From Phylloscopus collybita (lineage: Eukaryota; Chordata; Aves; Passeriformes; Phylloscopidae): DNA of 64,000 nt. The notes under the pieces are model-generated. The model saw only the letters and a list, made by a program, of their open reading frames with translations. It made no database searches and was not told the origin of the DNA. Position 1 is the stretch's first letter, and every line of letters begins with the position of its first letter. Below are positions 11,545 through 23,820 of this stretch, piece after piece. A program made the translations under genes and the position numbers. The stretch lies in NCBI GenBank assembly GCA_027886175.1, contig JAJNNQ010000024.1, positions 1,472,001 to 1,536,000 of the forward strand, read 5' to 3'.

Positions 11545-13762
11545 GTAAATAAACCTTTCCTTCTGGGGTCTTACTGGGTTGGTTTGTGCCCGTTTGCCTC
11601 CCCTGCTGGGGCTTGATTTGTGGACAGGGTTATTTGGGATCACAGAATCAAAGACTGGTTTGGGTTGGGAGGGATTTAAAGACCATCTTGTTTCGACCCC
11701 CATGCGCACCTTGCACTAGATCAGGTTGCTCCAAGCCCCATCCAACCTGGCTTTGATGGATTAAAACCATGAAGGATCATGAAAGGGAGAGCTCTGACCC
11801 TCCTGCTGCTCCTGCAGAGGAGGGATTCCAGTGGAGAAGGTGAAACCTCTCTCTTAGCTGAGTGTTTGATCCCTGGGAGCAACCTGGGGCTGTTCACAGG
11901 TGTTTATCTCCAAAGGGACATTACTCCCTATTCCCTTAAATGTGAGAGAATTCCAAAATAAAGCCTGATTTTCAAGGAACTCTGTTGAAACTCCCACCTT
12001 GTAATCCAGACTGGCTGAACAGGAGCAGGGGGAGGAGATGCCGTTTAGGGATGCAGTCAGACAGGCTTTTCCAGTGTAGCCTTGTCATCTCACCCCTGAA
12101 GAGGATAAGTAGTGCCTCCAGGAGAGCTGATAAGCTCCCTGATAAACCCTGGGATGCTTTCCCTGGTATGTGGGGTGTCTTCTGGCCCCTGTCTGACTGT
12201 TCCCTGCTTAATCTGGGGCATGAGTGGTGTGGGGTCAGAGTGTTCCTCACCTTCCAGCTACTCCAGACTTCCTTTTCCTGCTAAATTAAATCAATTACAC
12301 AGCAAGGTGAGAGTAAGAAATAGATTTTTTTTTTAATGAAAGGATATATTAAAAAGAAGTATTTTAAAAGCCTTTGGGAGACTTTCTTTTGGGAAAGGGA
12401 TGTCCCTACCATTCCTTGGGGTAGGGGCTGCACACTGGTCATGGTCCAGCCCTCAGAACATCTCTGTGGCCTCCTCTGGACTGGCTCCAGCAGCTCCAGG
12501 TCCTTCTGCTGTTGGCCCCAGGACTGGGGTAGCTCTGCAGGCTGGGTCTCACCTGAGCACAGGGGCAGAGGGACAGAATCTGGATGTGGACATCCTGTCA
12601 GCTCCTTGCCTGGTTGAGGAATCCTGCTTGTGGTGAACCCTGGAAACAAGCGGCGATGGCGACACAAAATTCCCCACTGAGCTCTTTCCCCCCGCAAGCA
12701 GCCTTTTATAGAAAAACATTTCTGTGCTATCCAGGGCATTTGTGAGCTGCAGGATCAATAAGGCTGAGATTTCTCGAGTGACATGAGGGATTTAATCAGC
12801 AATTTTAATAGAAGCTGGAGCTTAAAGGCTCACTGCTGCTGAACCACAAAGCGGCAGCAGCCCGGGCCACACCAGCCTAATCCTAATAAGGTGTTAGTCA
12901 TAATTAGGTTTTAAAATTATCTGCCAGACAGAGAGGAGCCTCCATCATCTTGTGTCATTAAACCTTGATTTCACATTGTTTTACCTGCAGGTTGTTCTGT
13001 TTTTTCCCCAGTTTATAAACACAGCAGATTACATCTGCCTGGGTTCTCATGTTTAATACCTTTTTAATATAGGAGATAAATTGTCCGTAATTGTTCAGTC
13101 AGGGAACCACTGCAAGTCTTGCTATTCAGAGTGGTGAAACCACACAGGCTTGTGCAGGTCCACACCTCTAGACACCCCTCAGAAATGAAGTGTGATGCTG
13201 AGAACTGGCAGCCTTTGAGGTCTTTGTTTGGAAAAATTAGTTCAGGATAAAGAAAAAAATCCATTCGATAGAAAAACAGGAAGTTGGTTGGTCTGTGGGT
13301 GATGTTGGGTTCCTGGAGGAGTTCTGATGGAGGAGGCTCCACTTCTGCACTAAATGTTTCAAACCTTTCCCACTTCTCATTCAAAGAGGGTTGCTCTCCT
13401 GCTCATGTGAGTGAGGAAAAGAGTCACAGCTATTCCCTTTGTTAATTAACACCTATTTTTCCAATCTGCAGTTATCAGGAGGGGGTGAGATGCTGTTTGG
13501 GAGTTCCTAAAAGCTCCATGTGTTCTTCACGCTGTTTCACTGTCTGGAGGATGATGTGGGATGTTAGACTTGAAATCTTGGCCTTCTTTAATTGCTGAAC
13601 CCTGGTGGAGTAAAATAAGTTAAATACATTTGAGTGTTTTGGCTGGGCTGAGCCTTGACTTCTCTCCACAGTCCTCGGGGCCCATTTGCTCATGGGATGG
13701 CTTCTCCCAGCCCTGAGCAGCCATTCCAGGCCCTGACTGGGACCCCTCTTGTCTTCTGGCAG
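11545..13762 (+). other. FAM168A intron
   Basis: A 2.2 kb intron with one antisense CR1 tail at about 11634-11765. Nothing else was recognised. Confidence 0.7.
11634..11765 (-). mobile_element. CR1 3'-end fragment
   Basis: ATCACAGAATCAAAGACTGG, GGTTGGGAGGGATTTAAAGA and GCCCCATCCAACCTGGC, in reverse orientation. Confidence 0.9.
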
Positions 13763-13905
13763 GGTACACTGCGGGGACTCCCTACAAGGTGCCACCGACC
13801 CAGAGTAACAACGCCCCTCCTCCCTACTCGCCGTCTCCGAACCCGTACCAAACCGCGATGTACCCCATCAGAAGTGCCTACCCACAGCAGAACCTGTACA
13901 CCCAG
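13763..13905 (+). CDS. FAM168A: FAM168A coding exon ([15 protein letters not shown]...)
   Basis: The acceptor is GGCAG and the donor GTAGGT. It encodes [20 protein letters not shown] followed by [20 protein letters not shown] and ends with CAG in phase 0. This is the best conserved block shared by both FAM168 paralogues. Confidence 0.95.
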
Positions 13906-14994
13906 GTAGGTGCCACCTCCTGTCCCCTCGGCCACGCCCCAACCCACCTCAGCTTCCTGCAGGCCTCTCAGGGCCAAGAGATCGTCCTCATCTTGGTGGG
14001 ATGGAGGTGCCGAAATCACCTTGGCATCCCTGCCCACTGACAATCCCGAGCTTCTCAGAGCAATGTGGCCTTACAACTTCCCTGAGTTTTCTTCTCCTCT
14101 TTCATGTTGAATGAACTTTCCCAGCAGCTACAATTATCTCATGGAGGGATTTCCCTGTGCCTCGCTGAGACTGGAGCATCTTACTGTCACCAGGAACTGC
14201 ATAACCCTTTGGGATCCAACCCACCCCTGCACACTGGTTCTTCTCCGATCCCAGCCCCACAATCTGCCATTTGTCTGTCAACCTTTGTAGGTCCTGAAAG
14301 AAAGAAGTGATGGAATAGTTGCCCTACACCTCCTTGTCCCCTTAATCCAGACCTTCAGATGTTCTTTAATGGCTTTCACTGATGCACAGTAAAATCTCCC
14401 TTTTGCTGATTCAAATCCTTGTTTTCTTTCCTCCCATGCCCGGTTTGCAGGTCCTGACAGTGTTGCTGCCTGTCCTGGGGACAGCAGTTCTCTCCCTCGT
14501 GAATCTCAGGCCCTCATTATTTCACATGTGAAGCTTTTCTGTTGGTTCCTTTTATTCTCATGCATCCTTCTCCCCTTGTTTAAAAACCCTGCGAGCCTTG
14601 GCAGCCTGGATTTTGGAGCCCTGTTGGAAACCCAAGAAGATGACATAATTCCTGGACCCAAGCACCTTGGGGTCATCCAAGAGCCATGGATTCTTCCATC
14701 TCTTGTTCCTTTTCTACACCAGCAGCCATTTGTATCCAGGCCCTGTTTAATTCCATCAAAGGGAGACAGCACAGTTTCTCCTGGATGGATTGACTCTTTG
14801 ACTGGTGATTCCCTCCTCATCCATTCCACACATCCACAGGTTCAGGTCTCCAGGCACAGGAGCTCGCCCATGGGAATCACCAGCCCTTTGGCAGTGCTCG
14901 ACTTACAGAGTCGAGGAATCGTTAGGTTGGAAAAGAACCTGGAGTGACGGTGGGATTTTTGTTTTTTTTTTTTCTTTTCCCTCTTCTCCAACAG
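13906..14994 (+). other. FAM168A intron
   Basis: A 1.1 kb intron. It contains a very short antisense CR1 3'-end relic near 14911-14945 and a T-rich polypyrimidine tract at 14957-14990 before the acceptor. No coding signal was seen. Confidence 0.7.
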
Positions 14995-15169
14995 GGAGCT
15001 TATTACACCCAGCCCGTGTACGCGGCCCAGCCTCACGTCATCCACCACACCACGGTGGTGCAGCCCAACAGCATCCCCTCGGCCATCTACCCGGCCCCGG
15101 TGGCCGCGCCCCGCACCAACGGCGTGGCCATGGGCATGGTCGCTGGCACCACCATGGCAATGTCAGCAG
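14995..15169 (+). CDS. FAM168A: FAM168A coding exon ([20 protein letters not shown]...)
   Basis: The acceptor is CAACAG and the donor GTAAGC. It encodes the conserved block from [10 protein letters not shown] through [20 protein letters not shown] to [16 protein letters not shown]. The hydrophobic Met/Gly/Ala segment at its end is the only part of the protein that could sit in a membrane. Confidence 0.96.
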
Positions 15170-16783
15170 GTAAGCAGGGAACCCTTCCCGTGCTCTGAGG
15201 CCTGCACAGAACAATTCCCAAGTGCATCCCAAGTGCTGCCTCAGCCTCGCAGGGTGTACGCACTTCACCTGCTGGTTTTGCTGGCTGGTTGCTGCCCCTT
15301 TGCATGCCCCACATCCTGATCTGACTCGGCAGAGGAGACCTTTTGTTGCCATGCTCGTGCCTGCATGTTTTGGTTTTGGGAATTCCATTCCCAGGCACGG
15401 TTTTGATGCACAAGGTCGTGTTCTGTAAACTACCGAAGTTCCCACATCTGTTCCCAGAGGAGGGGCTTCGGTGATGGCCTCTGGAAAACGACCAGTGGTT
15501 CCCAAGGTCCCACCTCTGGGGTGAGCACATCTGTAAATGGACAAAACGAGTCAGGAAAATAAAGGAGGGGTCTCTTGCTTGCAAGAGCTCCACGCAGCCT
15601 CTTTGATGCACTCCCTGCCTCGTTCGTGCGTCCCCCACAGCGATAACCTTTGGTTTGGCTCACTCCTGCATCCTCAGATATATTATTCTGTATCCTTAAA
15701 TATATTGCTCTTTCCTTTGTCTGTTCGTAAGTGAAGGAATAACCAGGTTGGTCCATCCTCAAATAGTTGTATTTCTCTCAAGCTCTTATTTTTAAGACAC
15801 TGATAGTCTTTTTTTTTTTTTTTTTTGACAAAATGAATGTTAACCTTGTTTTATCTATCCCAGTTCCTCTACATTTTACGTGCAGATTCTAACTGCAAAT
15901 CATTGATAGTACATTAAATAAGACAGGGGCTGGTTTTATTTTTTCCAAAGCCTGTATTTTTCTCCTTAACAATTCTTAGAATTGTATATTGAATTATGCC
16001 AAGAAATGCATCATTCATCCTTCTGCATCTGCATTAGCTGTGAAATAGGAGTCTGTAATGGGACACAATCCCTATTCCAAGCAGAGATATTGCAGCCTGG
16101 ATGTGACAAGAACCACTCTGAGAGATTTACTGTTGCTTATATTGAGAAGTGGATAAATGTAATTAATGCACGTGGGATGTATTAGAATTTCATTAGTAAC
16201 ATTTGTAGAGAGATAACGCAGAAACGGAGAATTTGGTTTGAGCACCCAGTTGCTCCCAAAGCAGAGTAGTCCAGGGCTATGTCCTCGCTTCCCATGAAGG
16301 CACTATGCAAATTCTGGCCTAAAATCCCTCTGTTGACCAGCTGTAGACTTAAAAAAAGGCTCATCTTAATTTTCCCTGGCAATCCATTGTGTTTTTTTCC
16401 TCATTTCCCTTCCAGTTTGTTTCAGTTCAGTTTGTTTCAGAGATTTACTGTCCCAGTTTAGCCCAGTGCTTTCAGCAGGTAGATGTCAGCAGGTTGTGGC
16501 CAGCTCTGCTGCTGCTCTTTAGGGACAAGGAACATTGGACAAAACAAGGAAAACCTTTAAGGTTAAGCATGGAAAATCTGCTGGAGCTTCAGGTGTTCTT
16601 ACTCTGTTTGTGGTGCTGGCTGATCCCAATCACACGGGTCCAACACCTTCAAATTGGGTCTGGCAGGCAGAAGAATTATCTGGGAAAAGGAAAAAGGAGG
16701 CAGCTGATGCTGTTCCTGCCCCACTGTGCCCACAGATGCCACTTCCTCTGCTCCATGACGAGTGTTTCTCCATGTCCCTGCAG
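15170..16783 (+). other. FAM168A intron
   Basis: A 1.6 kb AT-rich intron with a T-tract at about 15808-15828. Nothing coding was recognised. Confidence 0.7.
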
Positions 16784-16913
16784 GAACCTTGTTGACCACC
16801 CCCCAACACACCGCCATCGGAGCACATCCAGTGTCCGTGCCAACGTACAGGGCTCAAGGAACCCCCACCTACAGCTACGTACCTCCACACTGGTAAACCA
16901 CTGGCCAATCCAT
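16784..16913 (+). CDS. FAM168A: FAM168A last coding exon with stop, plus 17 nt of 3'UTR
   Basis: Coding is 16784-16896, from [19 protein letters not shown] to the conserved end YSYVPPHW and a TAA stop at 16894-16896. Seventeen bases after the stop a GTGAGT donor (16914) follows, so the 3'UTR is split by an intron. The stop is so close to the junction that it should not trigger nonsense-mediated decay. Confidence 0.93.
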
Positions 16914-17623
16914 GTGAGTGCTGCCTCTTGCTCTGAATGAGCCTCCAAACCTCATCCAACCTGGCCTTGGACACTTCCAGGGATTGGGCTTCTCTGGGCA
17001 CCCTGTGCCAGGGCCTCCCCACCCTCACAGGGAGGAATTGCTGCCCAATATCCTGTCTAACCCTGCCCTCTGGGAGTTTGAAACCATTACCCCGGGCCTA
17101 TCACTGCATTCCCTGACAAAGAGTCCCTCCCCATCTTTATGTCACTGGGATATTTCTTTTCCCCTGCTGTTCATTAGCACGGGGTTTGCATGCAACTGCC
17201 TGTGTGTTCCTGGCGTGCTCAGGCTCCCAGAAATCCCAGCTGCTTGTTCCTGGAGCCCTTGGCCCATCGTGCCCAATTACCAGGACAGGCAGTTGATGGG
17301 AACACGATGGTGCTCAGGGAGGCAGCGGAGATCCCATCCAGCCCCGGGGTTATCTAAAATCTCTCTGTGCCACACAAATTACGCTGGGCTAATCCCGCCC
17401 CTCCCAAATTGGTGTGCAATTAGCAGGGAGCATCCCATCTGCATATTTGTAATCCTCTGCGTTGGATACCACCAGCAAGCTGCTGCTTTCCCAGAATTTG
17501 GGCCTGAGAAATTGCCCACAGGGAGGGTTGAATTCCATATGGATCAGCTCCACATGGCACAGAGGTGCAGGGAGGAGAAGATCCTTCTAACTCCCTGTTT
17601 TTAATGTATTTGCTCTCTTCCAG
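16914..17623 (+). other. FAM168A intron within the 3'UTR
   Basis: The donor is GTGAGT and the acceptor CTCTTCCAG at 17615-17623. The 710-bp intron contains an antisense CR1 fragment at about 16935-17150. The next exon starts ATCCGGAGTC and is non-coding. The call is inferred from splice signals; RNA would confirm it. Confidence 0.65.
16935..17150 (-). mobile_element. CR1 fragment in the FAM168A 3'UTR intron
   Basis: CATCCAACCTGGCCTTGGAC, TTCTCTGGGCACCCTGTGCC and GCCCAATATCCTGTCTAACC; reverse-oriented CR1. Confidence 0.92.
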
Positions 17624-18564
17624 ATCCGGAGTCAAACATTGTATGCAACTACACAAGTCTTACATCGGTGCTGCGGCCGCTGGGCTGCAGCGCCTCGTCT
17701 GTTTGCAAGAACAAAAGAAAAAAAAAAAAAGTGCAAGGGTCACTTTATGCATTCTTTAGTGGTTTTTGTAAAAGCTGCTTTTTCTAATCTTCTGCCTCTT
17801 TTTTTCCCCCTTCCTCCCCCTCCCACATGAATTGTGTAACACACATACTGACACTGAGCAATAGTCAAGTTCTCTCTTCGGTCCTATCATTTGAAAGCTC
17901 AGAAACTTCACTTTTCCAGCATTGCCCAGCTGAGTGGTGCAAAGATCCCCCCACTTCTTGTTCGTTTGGGTTCTTTCTGTTATTTTTCTGTTGTCGTTGT
18001 TGTTGACAAGAGCCTAGATTTTTTTTGGCTAGTAAGAGTGGTTGATGTTCAGGGTACTATGTGAAAAGCACAGCGCTGGTAGGCAGGCTTATTCCAATTT
18101 GGTTTGGGTATTTTTAGTTGAAGAATATAAATTATTCAATCTTCCATAACATATTACAAGAAAATTGGTGTCTTCCAGATAGCTGTCGTGATAGATTATA
18201 AATGCATTATCTGCAGTGGAATTCTGAACTCATCCCTTCTTTTTGTAGGAGTAAGAGAATATAAATATAATTAGCGACGTAACACACTTGTCTTAGGAAG
18301 CACGAGGACTGGTCACCGGTGGGTCTTTGGTCTGCTTTTTCCAACTGGGCAAACGGATTGTGGGTGATGGGAAGAGAGCAGCAGGAAGACGCGTGCCCTG
18401 GGAGCATCTTGAACCACTTGGGAAAACAGGATGCTCCCCCTCAGCCACGTCCTGGGGCAGTGTGAGGGGGAAGGCGGCTCCTTCCTCGCGTGGCTGCTGT
18501 TTGCCAGCAGAGATGTGCTGGGCAGCTGCTGAGGGAAGCAAGGAGATGTCCAAAGGTTGGACTG

Positions 18565-18690
18565 AAGAGCTTCTCCAGGTCCAGGGGTTGATCTGGAGAG
18601 CTTCTTTCAGTTTAGGGTTTGGTCTGAGGAGATCCTCCAGGTTCAGGGTTTGGTCTAAAGAGTTTCTCCAGAGTATGGTGGTGTGGGAAA
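18565..18690 (+). repeat. Four-copy ~32-bp tandem repeat in the FAM168A 3'UTR
   Basis: About four diverged copies of a unit containing CTTCTCCAG, then CAGGGTTTGGTCT, repeat with a spacing near 32 bp. The array lies in the inferred mature 3'UTR. Confidence 0.7.
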
Positions 18691-21600
18691 AGAGAGCGTC
18701 TGGTTGATGGAGATGAGTCTTCAAGGCAGGACGGGGGGAAGATGGGTGGCTTCACCTTGCACCTGTGGTGTTGGCAGGGCTGAGACCAAACCATGCTGCC
18801 TGCGTGGCAGTTGAGGTGTCCCCCTCCCATTATTTGGGTTACAGCTCCAAGACTTCCAGAAGAAATGTTCATCCAAGCACAAATACCAGCACCATAGAGA
18901 AAGGCCGGGGAGGGGGAGGATGTCTGGCTGCTCTGCTTGGAGAGGTGGGAGAGGAGGAAGCAATAGCAATAAACACGTCGCCTTCTTCACGGGAAGGCAC
19001 CTGAGAAGAGGTGACAGCAGGGAAGGTGATCCACAGTTGACATGGACCAGGATGGAGGACACCATGCACGCAGAGGCTGTGGGCATCAGGGTCATTTTGG
19101 GGAGGGTTGGCTTACCCAGGGACATGGGGACAGGAAGCTGGTGACATCCCCCCTCGGGGTGTCCAAGTAGAGCAATAAGTTGTCTTGAGGGCAGCAGAGG
19201 CAGTTTGGATTTGCAGACAATGCTTGTGGCCAGTTTGTTTTTAAATCCTTGTCACTAAACCCAGCATAGAAACAAGGTTTTTGGGATTTTACTGTTTTTT
19301 TTTAAAGACAAAAGTTTGGTTGGGTTTTGATTTTTGCCTCAAGTGTGCCAAAAGTGTTCCATGCTCTCGGTGGTGTCTCCCAGCTTGGCTTCTGCTGCCA
19401 CTGGGAGGAGCTCCTGGAGCTCCTCCCCTTGAGCATGGGCCAGGTGGGGAATACCAAGCCTGGGGATCCCAGGAGGACTTTCCCTCCCACTGGTTGGTCC
19501 CAGGTGGTTTGACAGGTTGGGTGTTGACGTTGGCACTTCTGTTTGGGGATCGTTTGGTTGATCGTGCTGGTTTTGAAGGAAATCTAGAGCAAAGCTCTGG
19601 TTGACCTCCTCAGCCTCAAGGGGAACAAAGTGGGGAAAGACTGGAGACCAGTGCTGTGGGGTGGGGAAAGGGGCACCCTTGGGCTGTGCTTTGGGTTCAT
19701 ATAGAGGGAAAGGAGAAGGAAAAAAAGAGAAAAAGAGCCAATAATCAGTGGGTTCCCCATTTGGCTTGGCAAAGCCAAGGATTAGTAAAGAGCAGCAGGA
19801 CCTTGGGAAATAACACCACCACATCTGTTTGTAGCACATTGCAGTTAAAACTGGGCCAAAAAATGCCCAGTAGATCCTAAGAATTGAAGACTTCTGAGAT
19901 CCCATTTGTTCCCCCCTCTCATACTGACTTTGTGTTACATACCAGGAGTTGTCTGTCAGCATTGAGTCAGGTCTCCCAATGTAATGGTGCTCTGGTTTGT
20001 GGGGTCCAGCGAGCTTTGGGATCCCAGCCTGGGCACTGCAAATGACCTTTCCCAGCAGACACCATCCCACCACTGTCCCAGACACCCTGCAACACTAGGA
20101 ACCACTGCTAAAATTTTGGCCCGTTTAGAAAGGAGATGTTGGGCTTTCTCCTGGAAGAAAAAAAAAACATTAAAGGTGGTGGAGAAAGCCCCAGGAGTTG
20201 AACGTGGTAGATCACCCAGTGTTCCCACTGATGGGACCTGACACGGGGCAGTTGGGTTTTAATTCCTTTGCTTGGATCAAGAGCAGATCCAGTGCTCCTC
20301 ATCCCATTATTCCCAGGCAGAAATAATCATTAACCTAGGTGTGGAGAGGTGAAATATTTGCCACCTGTTGGGCCAGAGGCTTTAGTGAGGACATTTGGTT
20401 ACCAGCCTTGAGCCACCACATGGCTCTGGGGCCACCACATGGTGCCAGGCTTGGATAGCTCCTTCCCAAGGTGCCTTCATGGGGCTGCAATGGTGGGGAG
20501 ATGCTCCCTACCCTTTCCTTGATCCCAAGTCCTTCTCTTGGTCAAGTCATGGCTTAAGTGAGGGTCCTGGGAAGGTCACAGTGGGGGCCACTGGTGGGGG
20601 CCACCAGCTTCTCAGATACTCCATTCCAGCAAAGCTTTGCTGATGTTGGTTAAGGAAAAGGGTTTTCCACAGTGAAGGATCACACCGGGTGTTCGTGGGG
20701 AAGAGCAGGAGGGGTTAAACCATCCTTAGCAGCCTCTGAAGTGTCTGAGATTAAAATTCCAGCTGAAGAAGAAGGAAAATAACTCTGAACCATTTACCCA
20801 TCCCTGCCCTTACCCTTACTTCAAAACAAGCTGTGATGTGAAAGCTGGGGGGAGAATAGGATTTTAGTGGTGGTGGTGACCCCCAAACCCCAGGAGCCCC
20901 TTGAAGCCTGAGGCCATCATGCCTGCAAGTGGCTGAACCCTCCGGGCAAGGATTTGCTTCTCTATTTTATGAATAACAAATCCCTCCGTTCATTTGTTGT
21001 AGTTTTGGGACGTAATTCCCAGGAAATGTTATTTAAGGGGTTTGTTTTAATGAGGGGTGTTCAGAACATCAGGTTTACCTCCAGCCATGGGCATCCCACT
21101 GAATCTGGTCCTTCCCAGAGAGACCCCCCCTGACTCTTTGCCATCCCCTCCCACATCCCCACAGGGAATGTGGGATGATGTGGTTCCCAGCTGGAGGGCA
21201 TGAAATGGGATCCTGGTTTTTAGAGGGGTGGAAAATAACATTTGAGGCTTTATTTTTTGTAAAATCTAACCAGCCAACAATAGCAATAAGAGCTGCTGGA
21301 TACCCATAAATCCATATATTTTTTGTTTGTTTGTTTGTTTTTAATTGCCAATATTTTCAGGCCCTCCAACTCTCATCCCCAAACCGTGGTGACCATCTTC
21401 CCTTTGCTTTGCTCCTCAGCCAGGATCAGACTCCCAATATTTTCTAGGCTGTGTGTTACCATTCCCTTAGGGGAAAAAAAAAAGGGAAAATAAAGCCTGT
21501 GATGGAGCTTGGGAGGGAGAAAATCTTGGAAAAGGCGTTTCTGTGGCATGTTGCACCACGGCACTTGGAGATTCTCTGGCAATCAGGTAAAAGAACTTGT

Positions 21601-22295
21601 GGGAATGTTTGCAGGGCAGGAAGAGCAAAATACATGGTTTGACAGGAGCGATTCCTGCTTGGAAGCGCTCGATTGTGCTGCTTGTAGGGAATAATCTTGA
21701 TGCAACGTGGCCACCTGCAGCCTCCCTGCGTCCTGCAAGAGATGGAGCTGGGAGATGGAAGTTTTCTGGGGGCAAAGGGGTTCAGGATCAGGGGGGAGAT
21801 TTGTAAGGAAGCATGGCGAGGTGCAGGATCATACCCCAACCCTCCCATTCCCACAACACGGCCTCAACCCACACCAGGCTCCCACCCCTCTTTCTATGTA
21901 ATTCATTTTAAATTAATTTCGACCGTCAGACCGGCTAGTTTTTAAGTATTATTGGACCTCTTAAATAAAATAAATACAAGAAAAAAATTCCCTGAAAGAA
22001 CAACAGCAACAAAAAATTTAAACCCAAAAGTAACCATGTCTTCCAAGTCTACATCTCACAGGTGTGTAGGGAACATGGCCTTGGACTGATGCCCTGGAGA
22101 GCCCCACAGCCTCAGTTTGTCCATCTGAAGTGTAAATTTGGGGTTATTTTCCCATTTTTTTCTGTTCTGGTTTTGGTTCTGAAGATCAGGTCGTGATCTC
22201 CCTGACAGATTTCAGCCAAGAGTTTGTAACTGTACGATATTTACTGTAAGATGTAGAACATTCGATAACTATTAAAATGTTTCCAAAAAAAATTA

Positions 22296-22309
22296 AATAA
22301 ATAAATAAA
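22296..22309 (+). terminator. Polyadenylation signal cluster of FAM168A
   Basis: Three overlapping AATAAA hexamers (22296, 22300 and 22304) are followed by G/T-rich sequence (GGTTTGGTGGTTGG near 22322-22335) that fits a downstream element. An earlier cluster at 21964-21974 could serve as an alternative site. Confidence 0.6.
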
Positions 22310-22329
22310 AGAGCCCGAGAGGGTTTGGT

Positions 22330-23820
22330 GGTTGGTTTTTTGGCACGGTGATGTTGTGGAGAGGTGAATGGGACCAGCCACAAACCCTTTTTTGGGTTGA
22401 TGGTTGAGGTTGATGGTCTCCAACCCAACCTTGGGTGGGTTATCCCTGTGATCCCAACATAGACAAGCCAGCCAGCATGATCCCACAGAAGCAATTCCTA
22501 TGGAAAGTGAAATGTGTGATCTTCATGGTGAGAATCACCACCGTGTCCTCCTGAACTGAGACTCTGGAGAGAGGATGGATGGATGGATGCAGGAGACCAG
22601 CTTTGCTCAGAGCAATCCATGCCCCAGCTGGGTTATTGGGAAAGGGGGGTCATTCCGTGATCCAGTGATTTGTTATCCTGTGATGCTGAACATTGGCACC
22701 AGGTGATGGAGAGAAATCAGGAATTCATGATGGTCCTGGAGTGTTCAACACACGCAGAGGGTGACCATGAAATGGCATCCAGTGTCCTCTATGCTTCCAG
22801 TGGAGCTGTGTTGTGGCGGCATGGTTCCCAGAGGTGATGATTCCTGTGGCCACCACCACTGGCATCGCAGCTCCTGGAGTTACTGTCTATCAGGCCACCA
22901 CACTGTGGCCACCATCAGGCCTCAGGGACAGGGAATCCTTCTCACCAGCCAAGCGAGACGCTGGATTTGCTGTGCTGCTGTTGGACATCTTGGTGGCAGG
23001 AGCAGAAGCTGAGCTGCCTCCTCCAGCACTTGGCAGCTCTGAGCGGGACTGGCTTTCACACAATGCCCAGTGTCCTCCAACCCCTCCACGGGGTCTTTAC
23101 GGGTGTCACTGACCCCTGAGGCAGCCCCCAGGCCAGGTGCCTGCTGTGGAGGACAAGGGATGGACCACAGGTGAGCCTGGATTGGCGCCTTTGCAGCACC
23201 CAAGGTGGCAGGAGCCACTCGGTGTCACTCATCCGTGGCTGTCACTACCCAACCCAAACCTCCTCTGGCAGTTTGTTGAGGCTGTCCTTGTCCTGTCCCT
23301 GTTCCCTGGGAGCAGACCCCGACCCCCTGGCTGTCCCCTCCTCTCAGGGAGTTGTGCAGAGCCACAAGGTGCCCCCTGAGCCTCCTTTTCTCCAGGCTGA
23401 GCCCTTTCCAAGCTACCTCAACCATTCCTGGTGCTCCAGCCCCTTCCCAGCTCCGTTCCCTTTCCCTGGACACGTTCCAGCCCCTCAGTGTCCATGTCAG
23501 GAGGGGACCAGAGCTGGATGGTGGCAGCAGCAGCAGCGCTGCTGGAGGAGGGACACGGGGACGTGAGCGAGGGCACGTGAGCCCGTGCAGCTGCCCATGA
23601 GTCACACGGGGCAGCCCCCGGCCGTGCCGCCCCGTGCCAGGCCCTGCCAGCACCCTGCAGCGAGGGACACCCCCTCCCTCCCGCCCCACTGTCCCCACAC
23701 ACTGCGTCCCTACAGTTAATGCTCTGTTCTCCAGCCTCCAGAACCCCTTTCTCCAGAAAGGCTCCCTGCCACCCTCCCTGCACAGCCCCTCACCTTGTGG
23801 GTGCTGTTCCATCCCAGGGG
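22330..23820. other. Gap between convergent FAM168A and RELT
   Basis: GC content rises here. I see no exon that fits either neighbour and no AATAAA or ATTAAA on the minus strand that could end RELT. Part of it is presumably RELT 3'UTR. Short open frames exist but have no family resemblance. Confidence 0.5.

Larger units (their letters stand above)
1..16913 (+). other. FAM168A: FAM168A gene body, 5' end outside the window
   Basis: The gene is recognised by its proline/tyrosine-rich peptides, which match FAM168A (also called TCRP1) and not the paralogue FAM168[50 protein letters not shown] and a C-terminus ending TYSYVPPHW. Coding exons in the window are 5602-5682, 11419-11544, 13763-13905, 14995-15169 and 16784-16896; all junctions are GT-AG and phases agree (81, 126, 143, 175 and 113 nt). 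The exon with the initiator Met (MNPVYSP in the family) must lie to the left. The human protein is known as a small, poorly characterised factor linked to drug resistance and DNA polymerase beta stability; the sequence itself shows only low-complexity repeats of Tyr and Pro. The gene faces RELT tail to tail. Confidence 0.95.
17624..22325 (+). other. FAM168A: FAM168A long 3'UTR
   Basis: About 4.7 kb of AT-rich sequence without CR1 copies, intron signals or a convincing protein frame, running from the 3'UTR acceptor to clustered polyadenylation signals. A long 3'UTR is also known for the mammalian gene. It contains a small tandem repeat at 18565-18690. The exact end is inferred from the AATAAA cluster. 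Confidence 0.6.

Noticed and set aside
22761..23112. Plus-strand frame with TTTGIAAPGVTVYQATT
   Set aside because: It looked protein-like for about 40 residues, but there are no splice sites, no start context and no family resemblance, and it lies between convergent genes.
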